A stretch of 39,782 nt of DNA from Gammaproteobacteria bacterium. Lineage in GTDB: Bacteria; Pseudomonadota; Gammaproteobacteria; SZUA-152. Where the stretch lies: assembly GCA_032250735.1 (NCBI GenBank), contig JAVVEP010000027.1:1-39782 (forward strand). The letters are read 5' to 3'. The translations under genes and the position numbers were made by a program. The number at the start of each line of letters is the position of its first letter. Position 1 is the stretch's first letter. This document shows, one piece after another, positions 18,294 through 27,296 of this stretch. The notes under the pieces were generated by a model that worked only from the letters and a program-made list of their open reading frames with translations, did not search any database and was not told the origin of the DNA.

Positions 18294-18919
18294 GGTGTGA
18301 TGGCTCCCGGCGCCCCGGCCTGTGCATCGCGTACCAGACGCACATGTACGCGGTTGCTTTTGAAGTAGGCATAGTCAAAGCCAAAGGCGAAACCTATGCC
18401 CCAGGCCTCCGAGGTCTGGGCCGCGGCGGTATCGGCGGACCAGTAGAACTGGGCGATGGCATTGGGGAAGGCGCGGGTGTCGAGGGTGGGACCTGGATAC
18501 GCGGTGGTGTAATCCACCAGACTACGCAGTTCCTCCCGATGGGGCAGGCGCCAGTCCCGGGCGCCACACAGCGCCTCCTGGTTGACGGCACGGATAAAGC
18601 TCTGGGTGTCACAGACGCTATCTCGGCAATCGGTACCGCCAGGCTCGCCGGCCAGTCCACCGTTGCGTGCGGGATCCGGGTCAAACCAGCTGTAGGTGTT
18701 GAGATGGAAGTGGCGCCCGGGTCGCTGGGATTTTACCTCCCAGGTGAGTCCGGTGGCCCGATCAAAGACACAGGGCCAGTCGGTCTGTGATTGTTCATTG
18801 GCCGACAGGGTTTTCCCCGTCGGGCCTAGCGGGATAAAGCGCGCCTCGTCGGCGCTGGCGACACCCCAGATGAGGCCCGTGAGAATGGTGGGAAGCAGGT
18901 AGAGGCGTTTTCGCGGCAT
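18290..18919 (-). CDS. Exported DUF1566 protein, larger paralogue
   Basis: The 209-residue product has an N-terminal signal peptide (MPRKRLYLLPTILTGLIWGVASA, then DE) and a DUF1566 domain with DRATGLTWEVK, RDWRLPHREELRSLVDY, FYWSAD and HVRLVRDAQ. An insertion of about 45 residues (SQRPGRHFHLNTYSWFDPDPARNGG and onward) with paired cysteines (TDCRDSVCD) separates the first two motifs, a feature of the longer DUF1566 proteins. It is the first gene of a two-gene operon reading away from gspC. Function unknown; extracytoplasmic location is well supported. Confidence 0.8.
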   Translation of the reverse strand: MPRKRLYLLPTILTGLIWGVASADEARFIPLGPTGKTLSANEQSQTDWPCVFDRATGLTWEVKSQRPGRHFHLNTYSWFDPDPARNGGLAGEPGGTDCRDSVCDTQSFIRAVNQEALCGARDWRLPHREELRSLVDYTTAYPGPTLDTRAFPNAIAQFYWSADTAAAQTSEAWGIGFAFGFDYAYFKSNRVHVRLVRDAQAGAPGAITP

Positions 18920-19303
18920 GGGCCTGTCGTTAGTCTGTCGTCAGCTTATCGGGAGGACAATTGCGCTGATTGTAACGATTTCGCAGAAAATAGTGTCACA
19001 CAAGGCTTGCAGGGCGGGCTGGTGGTTGTCCGCAAATACTGGTAATTTGTGATGCCGTTATCTGGTGGTGGCTTGAAAAGTGCATTAAATTCAAAGATAA
19101 GCACGGTTTGGGGCAGGCCGTTTCTAATCCCCCGTTTTCGCTGAATAGTCGCGATGCGGGCGCGTGAGTCTGAGATTTTGTCATCAGGACGTCGTAATTT
19201 TGGCGTATTATGGATCTTCCGCAGAATTTTGCTGAGGTCGATGTGAGCAGGCAGGTGAATCGAGTGGCGGGTGGTATGAACGTGACACAACGTGGGGCGG
19301 GGC
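18920..19303. other. 384-base divergent intergenic region
   Basis: This gap lies between the DUF1566 operon (leftward) and gspC (rightward) and should hold promoters for both. For the leftward operon, ATTGTA (18969-18974, TACAAT on the - strand) and TGTCAC (18994-18999, GTGACA) are 19 bases apart, a possible but long-spaced promoter. On the right side TATTAT (19206-19211) could be a -10 for gspC but I see no matching -35. No gene is apparent. Confidence 0.4.
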
Positions 19304-20218
19304 ATGTCTAATTGGGCAATGGGTATCGTGCCGCGTCTGGCGAGCTCAGGGCTGGATAAACGCCTGCCGGTCGTGGTGCTGTTGTTGCTGATGGTGCTGC
19401 TGGCGCAGGGCATGGCGCAGATGACCTGGGAGCTGCTGCCCGTCCAGCCGCAGGAACCTTTGCTGATTCCGACGCGTGTTGCAGATGCATCGCCGTCGGC
19501 GGGCAAGTCCACGCCGGCTAATAGCGCCCAGATCAGTCAGTGGCACCTGTTTGGTGATGCCAGTCAGGTGGTGGCTGCACCCATTGCCAAGGTTGTCGAT
19601 GCCCCCGATACCCAACTGAACCTGAAATTGCTGGGCGTGCTGGCTTCGTCCGATCCGGTGGCTGCGCGGGCGATCATCGCCGATGGCAAGGGCATTGAAG
19701 AGGCCTATGCGATTGATGCAAGCCTGCCCGGAAATGCTGTGCTACGGGAAATCTATGTCGACCGGGTGATCCTCGAATACCGCGGGCGGATGGAGACACT
19801 GCGCCTGCCCAGGGAGGAGCAGGCCAATGTGGAGGTGTCTCCGGATCCGGTAAGCGCCGCGCCGGGTCGCGCCGTGCAACAGGCGGGTACGACCGATAAT
19901 GCGTCGTTGTTGCGGGAATACCGCGATGCCCTGATCAATAATCCTCAGAGCCTGATGAATCTGGTCAGCGCCTCGCCGGTAATCGAGAAAGACTCGGGAC
20001 AGCTCAAGGGCTATCGTATCCGTCCCGGAAAAGACAAAGAGCTGCTGGGACGTTTTGGCCTCAAGAGTGGTGACGTGGTGACCGGTGTAAATGGGGTGGC
20101 ACTGAATAATCCCATCAAGGCGCTGGAAATCATGCGGGACTTATCGACAGCGACGTCGGTGACCCTGGAGGTTGAGCGCAATGGGGTGATGGAGTCGTTT
20201 GCCTTTCATGTCGATTAA
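19304..20218 (+). CDS. gspC: Type II secretion system protein GspC
   Basis: GspC spans the inner membrane and links it to the secretin GspD. The 304-residue product has a short cytoplasmic N-terminus, one membrane helix (LPVVVLLLLMVLLAQGMAQM), a homology-region domain (ISQWHLFGDASQ to LNLKLLGVLASSDP, AIIADGKGIEEAYAIDASLPGNAVLREIYVDRVILEYRG) and a C-terminal PDZ domain (LKGYRIRPGKDKELLGRFGLKSGDVVTGVNGVALNNPIKALEIM). I chose the ATG at 19304, which follows a G-rich stretch; a GTG at 19292 would add four residues. It heads a gspC-D-E-F operon. Confidence 0.92.
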   Translation: MSNWAMGIVPRLASSGLDKRLPVVVLLLLMVLLAQGMAQMTWELLPVQPQEPLLIPTRVADASPSAGKSTPANSAQISQWHLFGDASQVVAAPIAKVVDAPDTQLNLKLLGVLASSDPVAARAIIADGKGIEEAYAIDASLPGNAVLREIYVDRVILEYRGRMETLRLPREEQANVEVSPDPVSAAPGRAVQQAGTTDNASLLREYRDALINNPQSLMNLVSASPVIEKDSGQLKGYRIRPGKDKELLGRFGLKSGDVVTGVNGVALNNPIKALEIMRDLSTATSVTLEVERNGVMESFAFHVD

Positions 20219-20267
20219 CGTGGTGAAAACCTGAAATAATACGGGTCGCAGGCGGCCGGGGAATGGA

Positions 20268-22406
20268 ATGAACAAGGAGCACTTGTTGGAACAACAACAA
20301 AAACGGGTAACAGGGTGGCGTTTGATGCTGGGCGCCGGACTCCTGCTGATGGGATTGCCGATCAGTTTCGCCGCGGAAACGACGACGCTCAATTTCAAGG
20401 GGGCCGAGCTCAGCGCCGTGATCAGCAGTATTGCCGAAGTGACGGGTAAAAACTTCATCATTGACCCGCGGGTGAAAGGCAAGGTGACCCTGATCTCCAA
20501 TCGGCCCATGAGCAAGGGCGAGGTCTACCAGGTCTTTCTGTCCATCCTCGAGGTGCATGGTTTCGCCGCGATTCCCAGTGGCGAGGCAATCAAGATTGTG
20601 CCAGACGCCAATGCCAAGCACAGCGCCATGCCCTTGGCCTCACCGGAACGACCGGGCAGGGGTGATGAGGCCGTTACCCGGGTCATCCAGGTGGAGCATG
20701 TCACGGCCGCGCAACTGGTGCCCATCCTGCGCCCCTTGGTGCCGCCACAGGGCCATCTTGCGGCCTATCCGCAGAGCAATGTGCTGATCATCTCTGATCG
20801 TTCCGGCAACATTGAACGGTTGGTGAAGATCATCGAACGCATCGATCAGCCGAACAGCGGCGAGATAGAAATCATCCCCCTGGAAAATGCCATTGCCTCG
20901 GATCTGGTGCGGGTGTTGACCAGCCTGCAGCAGCAGGCCGCCAAGGCCAGTCCCCAGGACAGCAAGCCGATGCTGGTGGCGGATGAGCGCACCAACAGTA
21001 TCCTGGTGGGTGGTGAGCGTGCGGAGCGGTTACAGATTCGGGCGATTATCTCGCACCTGGATACGCCGGCCGCCGTGGTGGGTGATACGCATGTCATTTA
21101 TCTGCGTTATGCCAAGGCCGAGGACCTGGTGCCGGTGTTGACCGGGGTGGGCAAGATCCAGAAAACCCAGGGCAAGAAGGCGGCGGCGCCAGCGGCGCCG
21201 TCGGCCAGCGATCAGCCCTTTGATGTGCAGGCGGATGAGAGCACCAATGCCCTGGTGATCACCGCGTCTCCTTCTGTCTTCCGTTCCCTGCAGTCGGTGA
21301 TTGCACAGCTGGATATCCGTCGTGCCCAGGTGATGGTGGAGGCCATCATCGCCGAGGTGTCCTCGGACCGGGCGGCAGAGCTGGGCGTGCAGTGGTTGTT
21401 TGACGGCAGTGGCGCTGACAACCCGGTGGGCGCGATCAATTTTGGTAGTGGCAGCAGCAGTATTTCCGGTGTTGCCCAGGGTGCCGCGACGGCGGCGGCA
21501 GCGGGCGCCAGTGGCGCCGCCGCCGCACTGTCCGCCATCGGCGCGGGGGTGACGGTCGGCCTGGGCCGGTTCAACAGCAGCACCTTCAACTTTGCCGGCC
21601 TGATCCGCGCCCTGGAGGGTGATGGGGTCACCAATGTGCTGTCGACACCCAACCTGGTCACCATGGATAACGAAGAGGCCGAGATTTTTGTGGGTCAGGA
21701 GCTGTCCATTCCCACGGGCTCTTTTTCGAATACAGGCTCATCGACCTCCTCGGTCAACCCGTTTACCACCTTTGAGCGCAAGCAGGTCGGCATCCGCTTG
21801 AAGGTGAAGCCGCAGATCAACGAGGGTGACGCCATACGCCTCGATATCGAGCAGACCGTCGAGGGCGTGGCCGGTGGCTCGGCCGGCGCCGGGGATATTG
21901 TGACCAGCGAACGCTCCATTGATACCACGGTATTGGTGGATGACGGCAAGACCCTGGTGTTGGGTGGCTTGATCAAGGACGACCTGGTCGAGACCGAGCA
22001 GAAGGTGCCGTTGCTGGGGGATATCCCGCTACTGGGCGCGCTGTTCCGTTACACCTCGGTGAAAAAGGTGAAAACCAATCTGATGGTATTTTTGCGCCCC
22101 ACGATTCTGCGCACCAAGACCCACAGTCTTAATCTGACCCGTACCAAATATAACTATATTCGCGCCAAGCAATTGGAGTTGAATGAGGATGGCGTGAAGC
22201 TGTTGTCGGATGAGTCGCATCCGATGTTGCCCGAAAGGGAGGAGCTGCTGGAGCTGCCGGTTCCCTTTAGTCAGGAGCCCGCCGATACACAGTCATCCAT
22301 GCAAGACAATCATCAAGACAATCAGCGCAACGCACCCGCACCACGGGCCGCCACCGAAAGCGGCGCCTCGGTGGCATTGTCCGCAGCAGATGATGATGAA
22401 CGCTAA
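20268..22406 (+). CDS. gspD: Type II secretion system secretin GspD
   Basis: GspD forms the large multimeric outer-membrane channel of the type II secretion system. The 712-residue product has a signal peptide ([18 protein letters not shown], preceded by a 19-residue basic N-region), an N0 domain ([38 protein letters not shown]), N1-N3 repeats, and the secretin core with [16 protein letters not shown] and [10 protein letters not shown]. An Ala/Gly-rich segment around residues 400-430 ([19 protein letters not shown]) lies at the start of the secretin barrel. The C-terminal tail is Gln/Asp/Ala-rich and could contain the S-domain for a pilotin. Confidence 0.96.
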   Translation: MNKEHLLEQQQKRVTGWRLMLGAGLLLMGLPISFAAETTTLNFKGAELSAVISSIAEVTGKNFIIDPRVKGKVTLISNRPMSKGEVYQVFLSILEVHGFAAIPSGEAIKIVPDANAKHSAMPLASPERPGRGDEAVTRVIQVEHVTAAQLVPILRPLVPPQGHLAAYPQSNVLIISDRSGNIERLVKIIERIDQPNSGEIEIIPLENAIASDLVRVLTSLQQQAAKASPQDSKPMLVADERTNSILVGGERAERLQIRAIISHLDTPAAVVGDTHVIYLRYAKAEDLVPVLTGVGKIQKTQGKKAAAPAAPSASDQPFDVQADESTNALVITASPSVFRSLQSVIAQLDIRRAQVMVEAIIAEVSSDRAAELGVQWLFDGSGADNPVGAINFGSGSSSISGVAQGAATAAAAGASGAAAALSAIGAGVTVGLGRFNSSTFNFAGLIRALEGDGVTNVLSTPNLVTMDNEEAEIFVGQELSIPTGSFSNTGSSTSSVNPFTTFERKQVGIRLKVKPQINEGDAIRLDIEQTVEGVAGGSAGAGDIVTSERSIDTTVLVDDGKTLVLGGLIKDDLVETEQKVPLLGDIPLLGALFRYTSVKKVKTNLMVFLRPTILRTKTHSLNLTRTKYNYIRAKQLELNEDGVKLLSDESHPMLPEREELLELPVPFSQEPADTQSSMQDNHQDNQRNAPAPRAATESGASVALSAADDDER

Positions 22407-22432
22407 TCCAGATTGCCTGGTCAGAGTCTGCC

Positions 22433-23980
22433 ATGAATAACGTCGTCGATATCGCGCACCATACGCTGGTCGAACCGGTGCTCGCCGAGAACGAGCCGTC
22501 TGCCGCCCCCGGCAGGCTCGCCCTGCCGTTTGTATTTGCCAAGCGCAACGGGGTGATGGTGAGTGAGGCAAACGCTGAACCGGTGGTGGCCTTGATGCGC
22601 CCCGGTGTCAGCAGCGCGACCCTGGCCGAGGTGCGCCGGTTTTTGTCGGTCCCCGTGCATTTTGAGACCATCGACGCCGATGAGTTTGATGCCCGCCTGC
22701 AAAAGGCCTATGAGCAGCATTCGGGTGAGGCCATGTTGATGATGGATGACCTGGATGATGAGGCCGATCTGTTTGCCGTGGCGCAGGCCCTGCCGGAACC
22801 GGAAGACCTGCTGGAGAGCGAGGATGATGCGCCGATCATTCGGCTGATCAATGCGCTGCTGACCCAGGCCATCAAGGAAGACGCCTCGGATATCCATATC
22901 GAACCCTACGAGACGCGACTGCTGGTGCGTTTTCGCGTCGACGGCATGCTGCGCGAGGTGCTGACGCCCCGCCGCGTGCTGGCGCCGCTGTTGGTGTCGC
23001 GCATCAAGGTGATGGCGAAAATGGACATCGCCGAAAAACGCCTGCCGCAGGATGGCCGCATCGGACTGCGTGTCGCCGGGCGGGCAGTGGATGTGCGCGT
23101 CTCCACTATCCCCACCGGGCAGGGTGAACGGGTGGTGATGCGCCTGCTGGACAAGCAGGCCGGTCGGCTCAATCTTTCGCATCTGGGCATGGAGGACGGC
23201 ACCCGTGAGGGCATGGATGCGGTGATCCATAAACCGCACGGCATCATTCTGGTGACCGGGCCCACCGGCTCGGGTAAAACCACCACGCTGTATGCGGTGC
23301 TGACCCAGCTCAATGACCATAAACGCAATATCATGACCGTCGAAGACCCGGTGGAATACGACCTCGACGGCATCAGCCAGACCAATGTGAATACCAAGGT
23401 GGACATGAGCTTCGCCCGCGGCCTGCGCGCGATCCTGCGCCAGGATCCGGACGTGGTGATGGTGGGTGAGATCCGTGACCTGGAGACGGCGGAGATTGCC
23501 GTGCAGTCGTCACTCACCGGCCATCTGGTGCTTTCAACCCTGCATACCAACAGTGCCGTGGGCGCGGTCACCCGTCTGCGCGACATGGGCGTGGAACCCT
23601 TTCTGCTGTCATCGACCCTGCTGGGTGTATTGGCGCAACGGCTGGTGCGGCTGCTGTGCAAGGAATGCCGACAGCCCTATACCGCCAATGCCGTGGATTG
23701 CGAACGCTTTGGTCTGGACGCGGCCCATCCGCCGACCTTTTACAAGGCCGAGGGCTGCAAGCACTGTAACTATCAGGGCTATGCCGGCCGCACCGGCATC
23801 TATGAACTGGTGACCATCAATGATGAGCTGCGGACCATGATTCATGATGGCACCAGCGAACATGAAATCGAGCGTTACGTGCGCCGCAGCAGTCCCGGTA
23901 TCCGGCAGGATGGTCTGCGTCGGGTACTGGCGGGCGATACCAGTGTCGAAGAGGTCTTGCGCGTTACAAGAGAAGATTGA
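22433..23980 (+). CDS. gspE: Type II secretion system ATPase GspE
   Basis: GspE is the cytoplasmic hexameric ATPase that powers pseudopilus growth. The 515-residue product has an N-terminal N1E-type domain, then the catalytic half with Walker [11 protein letters not shown] (about residues 276-285), the Asp box [16 protein letters not shown], Walker B within [21 protein letters not shown] and the His box [12 protein letters not shown] tetracysteine zinc motif (CKEC near residue 409, CKHC near 442) is complete. The tail after the family's usual end ([29 protein letters not shown]) is standard. Its stop shares one base with the gspF start. Confidence 0.97.
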   Translation: MNNVVDIAHHTLVEPVLAENEPSAAPGRLALPFVFAKRNGVMVSEANAEPVVALMRPGVSSATLAEVRRFLSVPVHFETIDADEFDARLQKAYEQHSGEAMLMMDDLDDEADLFAVAQALPEPEDLLESEDDAPIIRLINALLTQAIKEDASDIHIEPYETRLLVRFRVDGMLREVLTPRRVLAPLLVSRIKVMAKMDIAEKRLPQDGRIGLRVAGRAVDVRVSTIPTGQGERVVMRLLDKQAGRLNLSHLGMEDGTREGMDAVIHKPHGIILVTGPTGSGKTTTLYAVLTQLNDHKRNIMTVEDPVEYDLDGISQTNVNTKVDMSFARGLRAILRQDPDVVMVGEIRDLETAEIAVQSSLTGHLVLSTLHTNSAVGAVTRLRDMGVEPFLLSSTLLGVLAQRLVRLLCKECRQPYTANAVDCERFGLDAAHPPTFYKAEGCKHCNYQGYAGRTGIYELVTINDELRTMIHDGTSEHEIERYVRRSSPGIRQDGLRRVLAGDTSVEEVLRVTRED

Positions 23981-25191
23981 TGGGCGCGTTTGAATACACT
24001 GCACTAGATGCCCGTGGCCGCGAAAAAACCGGCCTGCTGGAAGGCGATGCGGCGCGACAGATTCGTCAGCAGCTGCGTGAACAGGGGCTCACACCATTGT
24101 CGGTGGAGGCCGTGCAACAGCGCGAGGCCCGCAGCAAGCGCGCCCTGTTTCGGCGTGGCATCAGCTCCACCGACCTGGCGTTGATTACCCGCCAGTGGGC
24201 GACCTTGGTACGCTCCGGCATGCCGATCGATGAAACCCTTTCCACGGTCTCCAGGCAGACCGAAAAGTCGCGCCTCAAAAGTATGATGGCGGCAGTGCGC
24301 TCGCGCGTATTGGAAGGCCATACGCTGGCCGATGCGCTGGCCGATTTCCCCCATGTATTTTCCGAGCTGTTCCGTTCCACGGTGGCGGCGGGTGAACAGA
24401 CCGGCCATCTGGACGTGGTGCTGGAGCGTCTGGCGGACTACACCGAGTCACGACAGCAGCTGTCGCAGAAGATGATGCTGGCCCTGATCTACCCCACCCT
24501 GTTGACCCTGGTGGCGATTGCCGTGGTGATCCTGTTGCTGGCGTATGTGGTGCCACAGGTGGTGCAAGTGTTTGACAATATTGGCCAGGAGTTGCCGGTA
24601 CTGACGCGTGGCCTGATTGCCAGCAGTGAATTTCTGCAAAGCTACGGTATTGCCATATTTATTGTCCTGCTGGTTGTGGCTGTCGCCTTTGTCTATGCCT
24701 TGCGGCTATATCACGTGCGGTTTTATTTTCATCGGCTATTACTGGTTATGCCGCTGATTGGCCGGTTGGTGAAAGGTCTGGAGACCGCGCGTTTTGCGCG
24801 CACCTTCAGTATTCTGGTGGCCAGTGGAGTGCCGGTGCTGGATGGTATGCGGATTTCCTCGCAGGTAATGAATAACCTGCCGATGCGTGAGGCAGTGGAA
24901 GCTGCGGCCAGACGTGTGCGCGAAGGTTCCGGTATCTATCTGGCGTTAGAATCCTGTGGCTATTTCCCGCCGATGACCGTGCACCTGATTGCCAGCGGCG
25001 AATCCAGCGGAAATCTGGAAGAGATGCTGGAGCGCGCCGCCGCCGCCCAGGAGCGGGAAATGGAAACACTGATCTCCGGCCTGATGGGCCTGTTTGAACC
25101 GCTGTTGATTTTGAGCATGGGCGGGGTGGTGCTGGTGATCGTACTGGCCATTCTGCTGCCGATCTTTGACCTGAATCAGCTGGTGAAATAG
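23980..25191 (+). CDS. gspF: Type II secretion system inner-membrane protein GspF
   Basis: GspF is the platform protein on which GspE acts. The 403-residue product, started at the ATG at 23980 (a TTG at 23977 would add one residue), begins [23 protein letters not shown], the family signature. It has two repeated T2SSF domains (about 65-190 and 265-390) and three membrane segments, including LIYPTLLTLVAIAVVILLLAYVV and LILSMGGVVLVIVLAILLPIF. It ends the gsp cluster here: gspG to gspM do not follow and must be elsewhere if the system works. Confidence 0.96.
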   Translation: MGAFEYTALDARGREKTGLLEGDAARQIRQQLREQGLTPLSVEAVQQREARSKRALFRRGISSTDLALITRQWATLVRSGMPIDETLSTVSRQTEKSRLKSMMAAVRSRVLEGHTLADALADFPHVFSELFRSTVAAGEQTGHLDVVLERLADYTESRQQLSQKMMLALIYPTLLTLVAIAVVILLLAYVVPQVVQVFDNIGQELPVLTRGLIASSEFLQSYGIAIFIVLLVVAVAFVYALRLYHVRFYFHRLLLVMPLIGRLVKGLETARFARTFSILVASGVPVLDGMRISSQVMNNLPMREAVEAAARRVREGSGIYLALESCGYFPPMTVHLIASGESSGNLEEMLERAAAAQEREMETLISGLMGLFEPLLILSMGGVVLVIVLAILLPIFDLNQLVK

Positions 25192-25198
25192 TCGCCGG

Positions 25199-26215
25199 CT
25201 AATCTTTTTCCTGGGCCTGCTGGATGTCGCTCAGCGTGGCACGGTAACTCTCTGCATGGGGGCCTCCCAAAGCGACCGCGCGTTGCGCATGACTTTCTGC
25301 CTCCCTTAACGCCTCTGACCTAGCGCCTTTTTCCGCAGACTGGTTGACGGGTGGCCGCGCACTCAGTGCCTGCTCCAGCAATACCTGCGCCAGATTGTTG
25401 TGCGCCGCGGCGGCCTCCGGGTGGTCGTGAATCGCGTTACGAAAGGCCTGTTCCGCCGCGTCCAGGTCTGCCAGCTGATAGGCGCTGTTGCCCAGACCCA
25501 TCTGTGCAACAAGGTTGTGTGGCCAGCGCGACAGCGCGGTGCGATAGGCCGTGTTGACCCGTTGCCAGCGATCGGCCTGCCGGGTACTTTCCAGGTCGAC
25601 CACGCCGCGTAAATAGGCCTCGGCGGTGGCGGTGGCCGGTAGCCGGTCGGCGGGAAGTACCACGATGCCCCAATAGCCGCTGCGTGCCCAGGTGTGTTCG
25701 AAGGTATGCATATCGATGCGGTGGCGGGGCTCAGTTCCGGAGCGCAGGATGATCTCGCGTTGCGCCATATCAAAGCCCACCACCACGGCGTAGTGCCACT
25801 GGGGCGCCCAGCTGAGTGCCAGATTCTGTAGCACCAGTACCGGGTTGCCGGCGGCAATCTCACGCAGTAGCGCCGTCATCTCCGGCGGGATGCGGTAAGG
25901 CAGGCGACCGTGACGGCGACTGCTGGCGAGTATCTCGATTTGAAGTGATCCCTGCCGGGAAGGCAGATAGACCTCATCCACGAGGGCGGCGGCATCAATC
26001 GCTACCCCGCTATGCTTGAGTACCGTGGCCAGGGCGGCGGGTCCGCACTGATAACGTTGTTGCGGAAAAAAGGGGGTGTCGGTGATTTCGCTGTGGCCGG
26101 GCAGGCCGCTGGTCGACTGTAGCAGCTGCTGGGTCTGGGGTGCGCTGGCGCAGCCGGCAACGACGGCAATCAGGCAATAGAGTAAAATTCGGATGAGAAA
26201 GGCAGGCCGCCCCAC
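25199..26215 (-). CDS. PA2778-family lipoprotein cysteine peptidase with TPR domain
   Basis: The 338-residue product starts at GTG and has a lipoprotein signal peptide with lipobox VVAGC (Cys22). Residues about 45-190 form a papain-fold, peptidase C39-like domain: FFPQQRYQCGPAALATVL contains the likely catalytic Cys57 and the preceding Gln, WHYAVVVGFD gives His141 and a following Asp149. Residues about 210-330 contain TPR-like helices (LVAQMGLGNSAYQLADLDAAEQAFRNAIHDHPEAAAAHNNLAQVLLEQAL). C39 peptidases usually cut after double-glycine leaders inside ABC exporters; here the domain is a free envelope lipoprotein, so the substrate is unknown. It follows the PA2779-family gene by 54 bases on the same strand and meets gspF tail to tail seven bases away. 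Confidence 0.8.
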   Translation of the reverse strand: MGRPAFLIRILLYCLIAVVAGCASAPQTQQLLQSTSGLPGHSEITDTPFFPQQRYQCGPAALATVLKHSGVAIDAAALVDEVYLPSRQGSLQIEILASSRRHGRLPYRIPPEMTALLREIAAGNPVLVLQNLALSWAPQWHYAVVVGFDMAQREIILRSGTEPRHRIDMHTFEHTWARSGYWGIVVLPADRLPATATAEAYLRGVVDLESTRQADRWQRVNTAYRTALSRWPHNLVAQMGLGNSAYQLADLDAAEQAFRNAIHDHPEAAAAHNNLAQVLLEQALSARPPVNQSAEKGARSEALREAESHAQRAVALGGPHAESYRATLSDIQQAQEKD

Positions 26216-26269
26216 GCTACGGGTTACCGGGTTTTGTAGAATCGTGAGGCGGTCTTGTTCGGGTGTCGC

Positions 26270-26674
26270 TTAATTAATGGTCTTCTTTACGAAGGGAAAG
26301 ACGTCAGTAAAGCCCAGGATATCGGTGGCGAGCAACACCAGAAAGATGAACACCGCAGTGCCGAGAATGCCGCTGCCGGCCGGCAGCTGATTCAGCTGTT
26401 CGGTGAGCGTGGCGACTTCCTGATCCGTGAGGGTGGCAATGCGGGCCTGCAGCTGTTGCGGGTCGACACCGGCCTGTTCCAGCTGGGCCACCAGGTCGTC
26501 ACGCTGCAGCAGGGAGGCAAGCTGGGCGCGGTCCTGCTGGGCCCGCGCCTGGTCCATGATTTGCGGTGTACCGATCATGGCGGCCTGGGTCATGGGGATA
26601 AAGCCGCTTATCGATACAAACATCAGTAACAGTACTTTTGCCGTTGCACGGGTAATGGCTTTGGACATATTCAT
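26270..26674 (-). CDS. PA2779-family small exported membrane protein
   Basis: Started at the ATG at 26674 (SD AAAGG eight bases upstream; a GTG three codons earlier is less likely), the product has 134 residues. It has an N-terminal signal sequence (VLLLMFVSISGFIPMTQAA), a soluble middle of about 60 residues with a predicted helical, Gln-rich pattern (MDQARAQQDRAQLASLLQRDDLVAQLEQAGVDPQQLQARIATLTDQEVATLTEQLNQLP), and a C-terminal membrane helix (GILGTAVFIFLVLLATDILGF) with a short tail ending FVKKTIN. It matches the PA2779 family, which is nearly always next to a PA2778-family peptidase. The role is unknown; it may be the substrate or the membrane partner of the peptidase. Confidence 0.75.
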   Translation of the reverse strand: MNMSKAITRATAKVLLLMFVSISGFIPMTQAAMIGTPQIMDQARAQQDRAQLASLLQRDDLVAQLEQAGVDPQQLQARIATLTDQEVATLTEQLNQLPAGSGILGTAVFIFLVLLATDILGFTDVFPFVKKTIN

Positions 26675-26685
26675 GTTGTTCACCT

Positions 26686-26721
26686 TTATTTAGTGATGGA
26701 GGGTTATTTATTGATGAAGGG
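26686..26721. repeat. 18-bp imperfect tandem repeat in the PA2779 leader
   Basis: TTATTTAGTGATGGAGGG (26686-26703) is followed at once by TTATTTATTGATGAAGGG (26704-26721); 16 of 18 bases agree. It lies just upstream of the PA2779-family start, within its likely 5' untranslated region. It may be an operator pair or a slippage product. Confidence 0.7.
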
Positions 26722-26859
26722 TTGCTGATGCGTGCCGGTTGGTTTTTTATCTTCTGTGCCAGCGCGCCATTTATAGTATAGCTCTACCAAGTAGAATAAT
26801 TCCCATGGCACATCTTATGGCACATCCGTTGACGGAACCGCAAGGGATATGTCGGCGTG

Positions 26860-26875
26860 TAACAACCGCTTGTTA
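26860..26875. promoter_or_regulatory. Perfect 6-4-6 palindrome
   Basis: TAACAA-CCGC-TTGTTA is a perfect inverted repeat in the gap between the PA2779-family gene and the diguanylate cyclase gene. The size and AT-rich arms fit a dimeric regulator site. Which gene it would control is unclear. Confidence 0.5.
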
Positions 26876-27296
26876 TGATCCGCTCAACCGGTGGGTGTAG
26901 GTTTGTGCAGTTTTCGATCAGGAGCTGTGGTAAAGTATCTCTAAATGGATAAGTGACCGGTCTCCCCGAAATGGGCGGCCCTGATCAGTGACACGGGCCA
27001 CGGTCGATTCCGGCGCTGCTGGGGATGGCCGGCAGCGATAAGTATATTTATGGTTGCCCAGATGAAACTGATAGTGTACGGTTGCGCGCGCACGGCTTTG
27101 GGCGGCAATGAAGGCGGGCCTACGAACGGGTATCCTGCCATGTTTGTCCTTCTCGGCAGCGATGGCAGCGGCGAGGATGGCGTGGCGGGATTATTGAATG
27201 AAGGAGTGATGCATTGCTGAGTGTTTCTGCTCCCGGTGTTGCGTTGCGGTGATAGAAGGGCGTCTGACAACGTCTGAAGTATAGAGGCATGTGGTA

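Larger units (their letters stand above)
26675..27296. other. 622-base intergenic region with several repeats
   Basis: No gene is supported here. I see an 18-bp imperfect tandem repeat (26686-26721), a TCTAC/GTAGA palindrome (26783-26795) near AT-rich sequence that may be the leftward promoter (TATACT and TATAAA on the - strand at 26771-26782), a TAACAA-CCGC-TTGTTA palindrome (26860-26875), and TAAAGT at 26931-26936 that could be a weak -10 for the cyclase gene. Confidence 0.6.

Noticed and set aside
22421-23320. 299-residue open frame opposite gspE
   Set aside because: It is the antisense shadow of a GC-rich real gene; its composition is rich in His, Gln and Arg with no recognisable domain or ribosome binding site.
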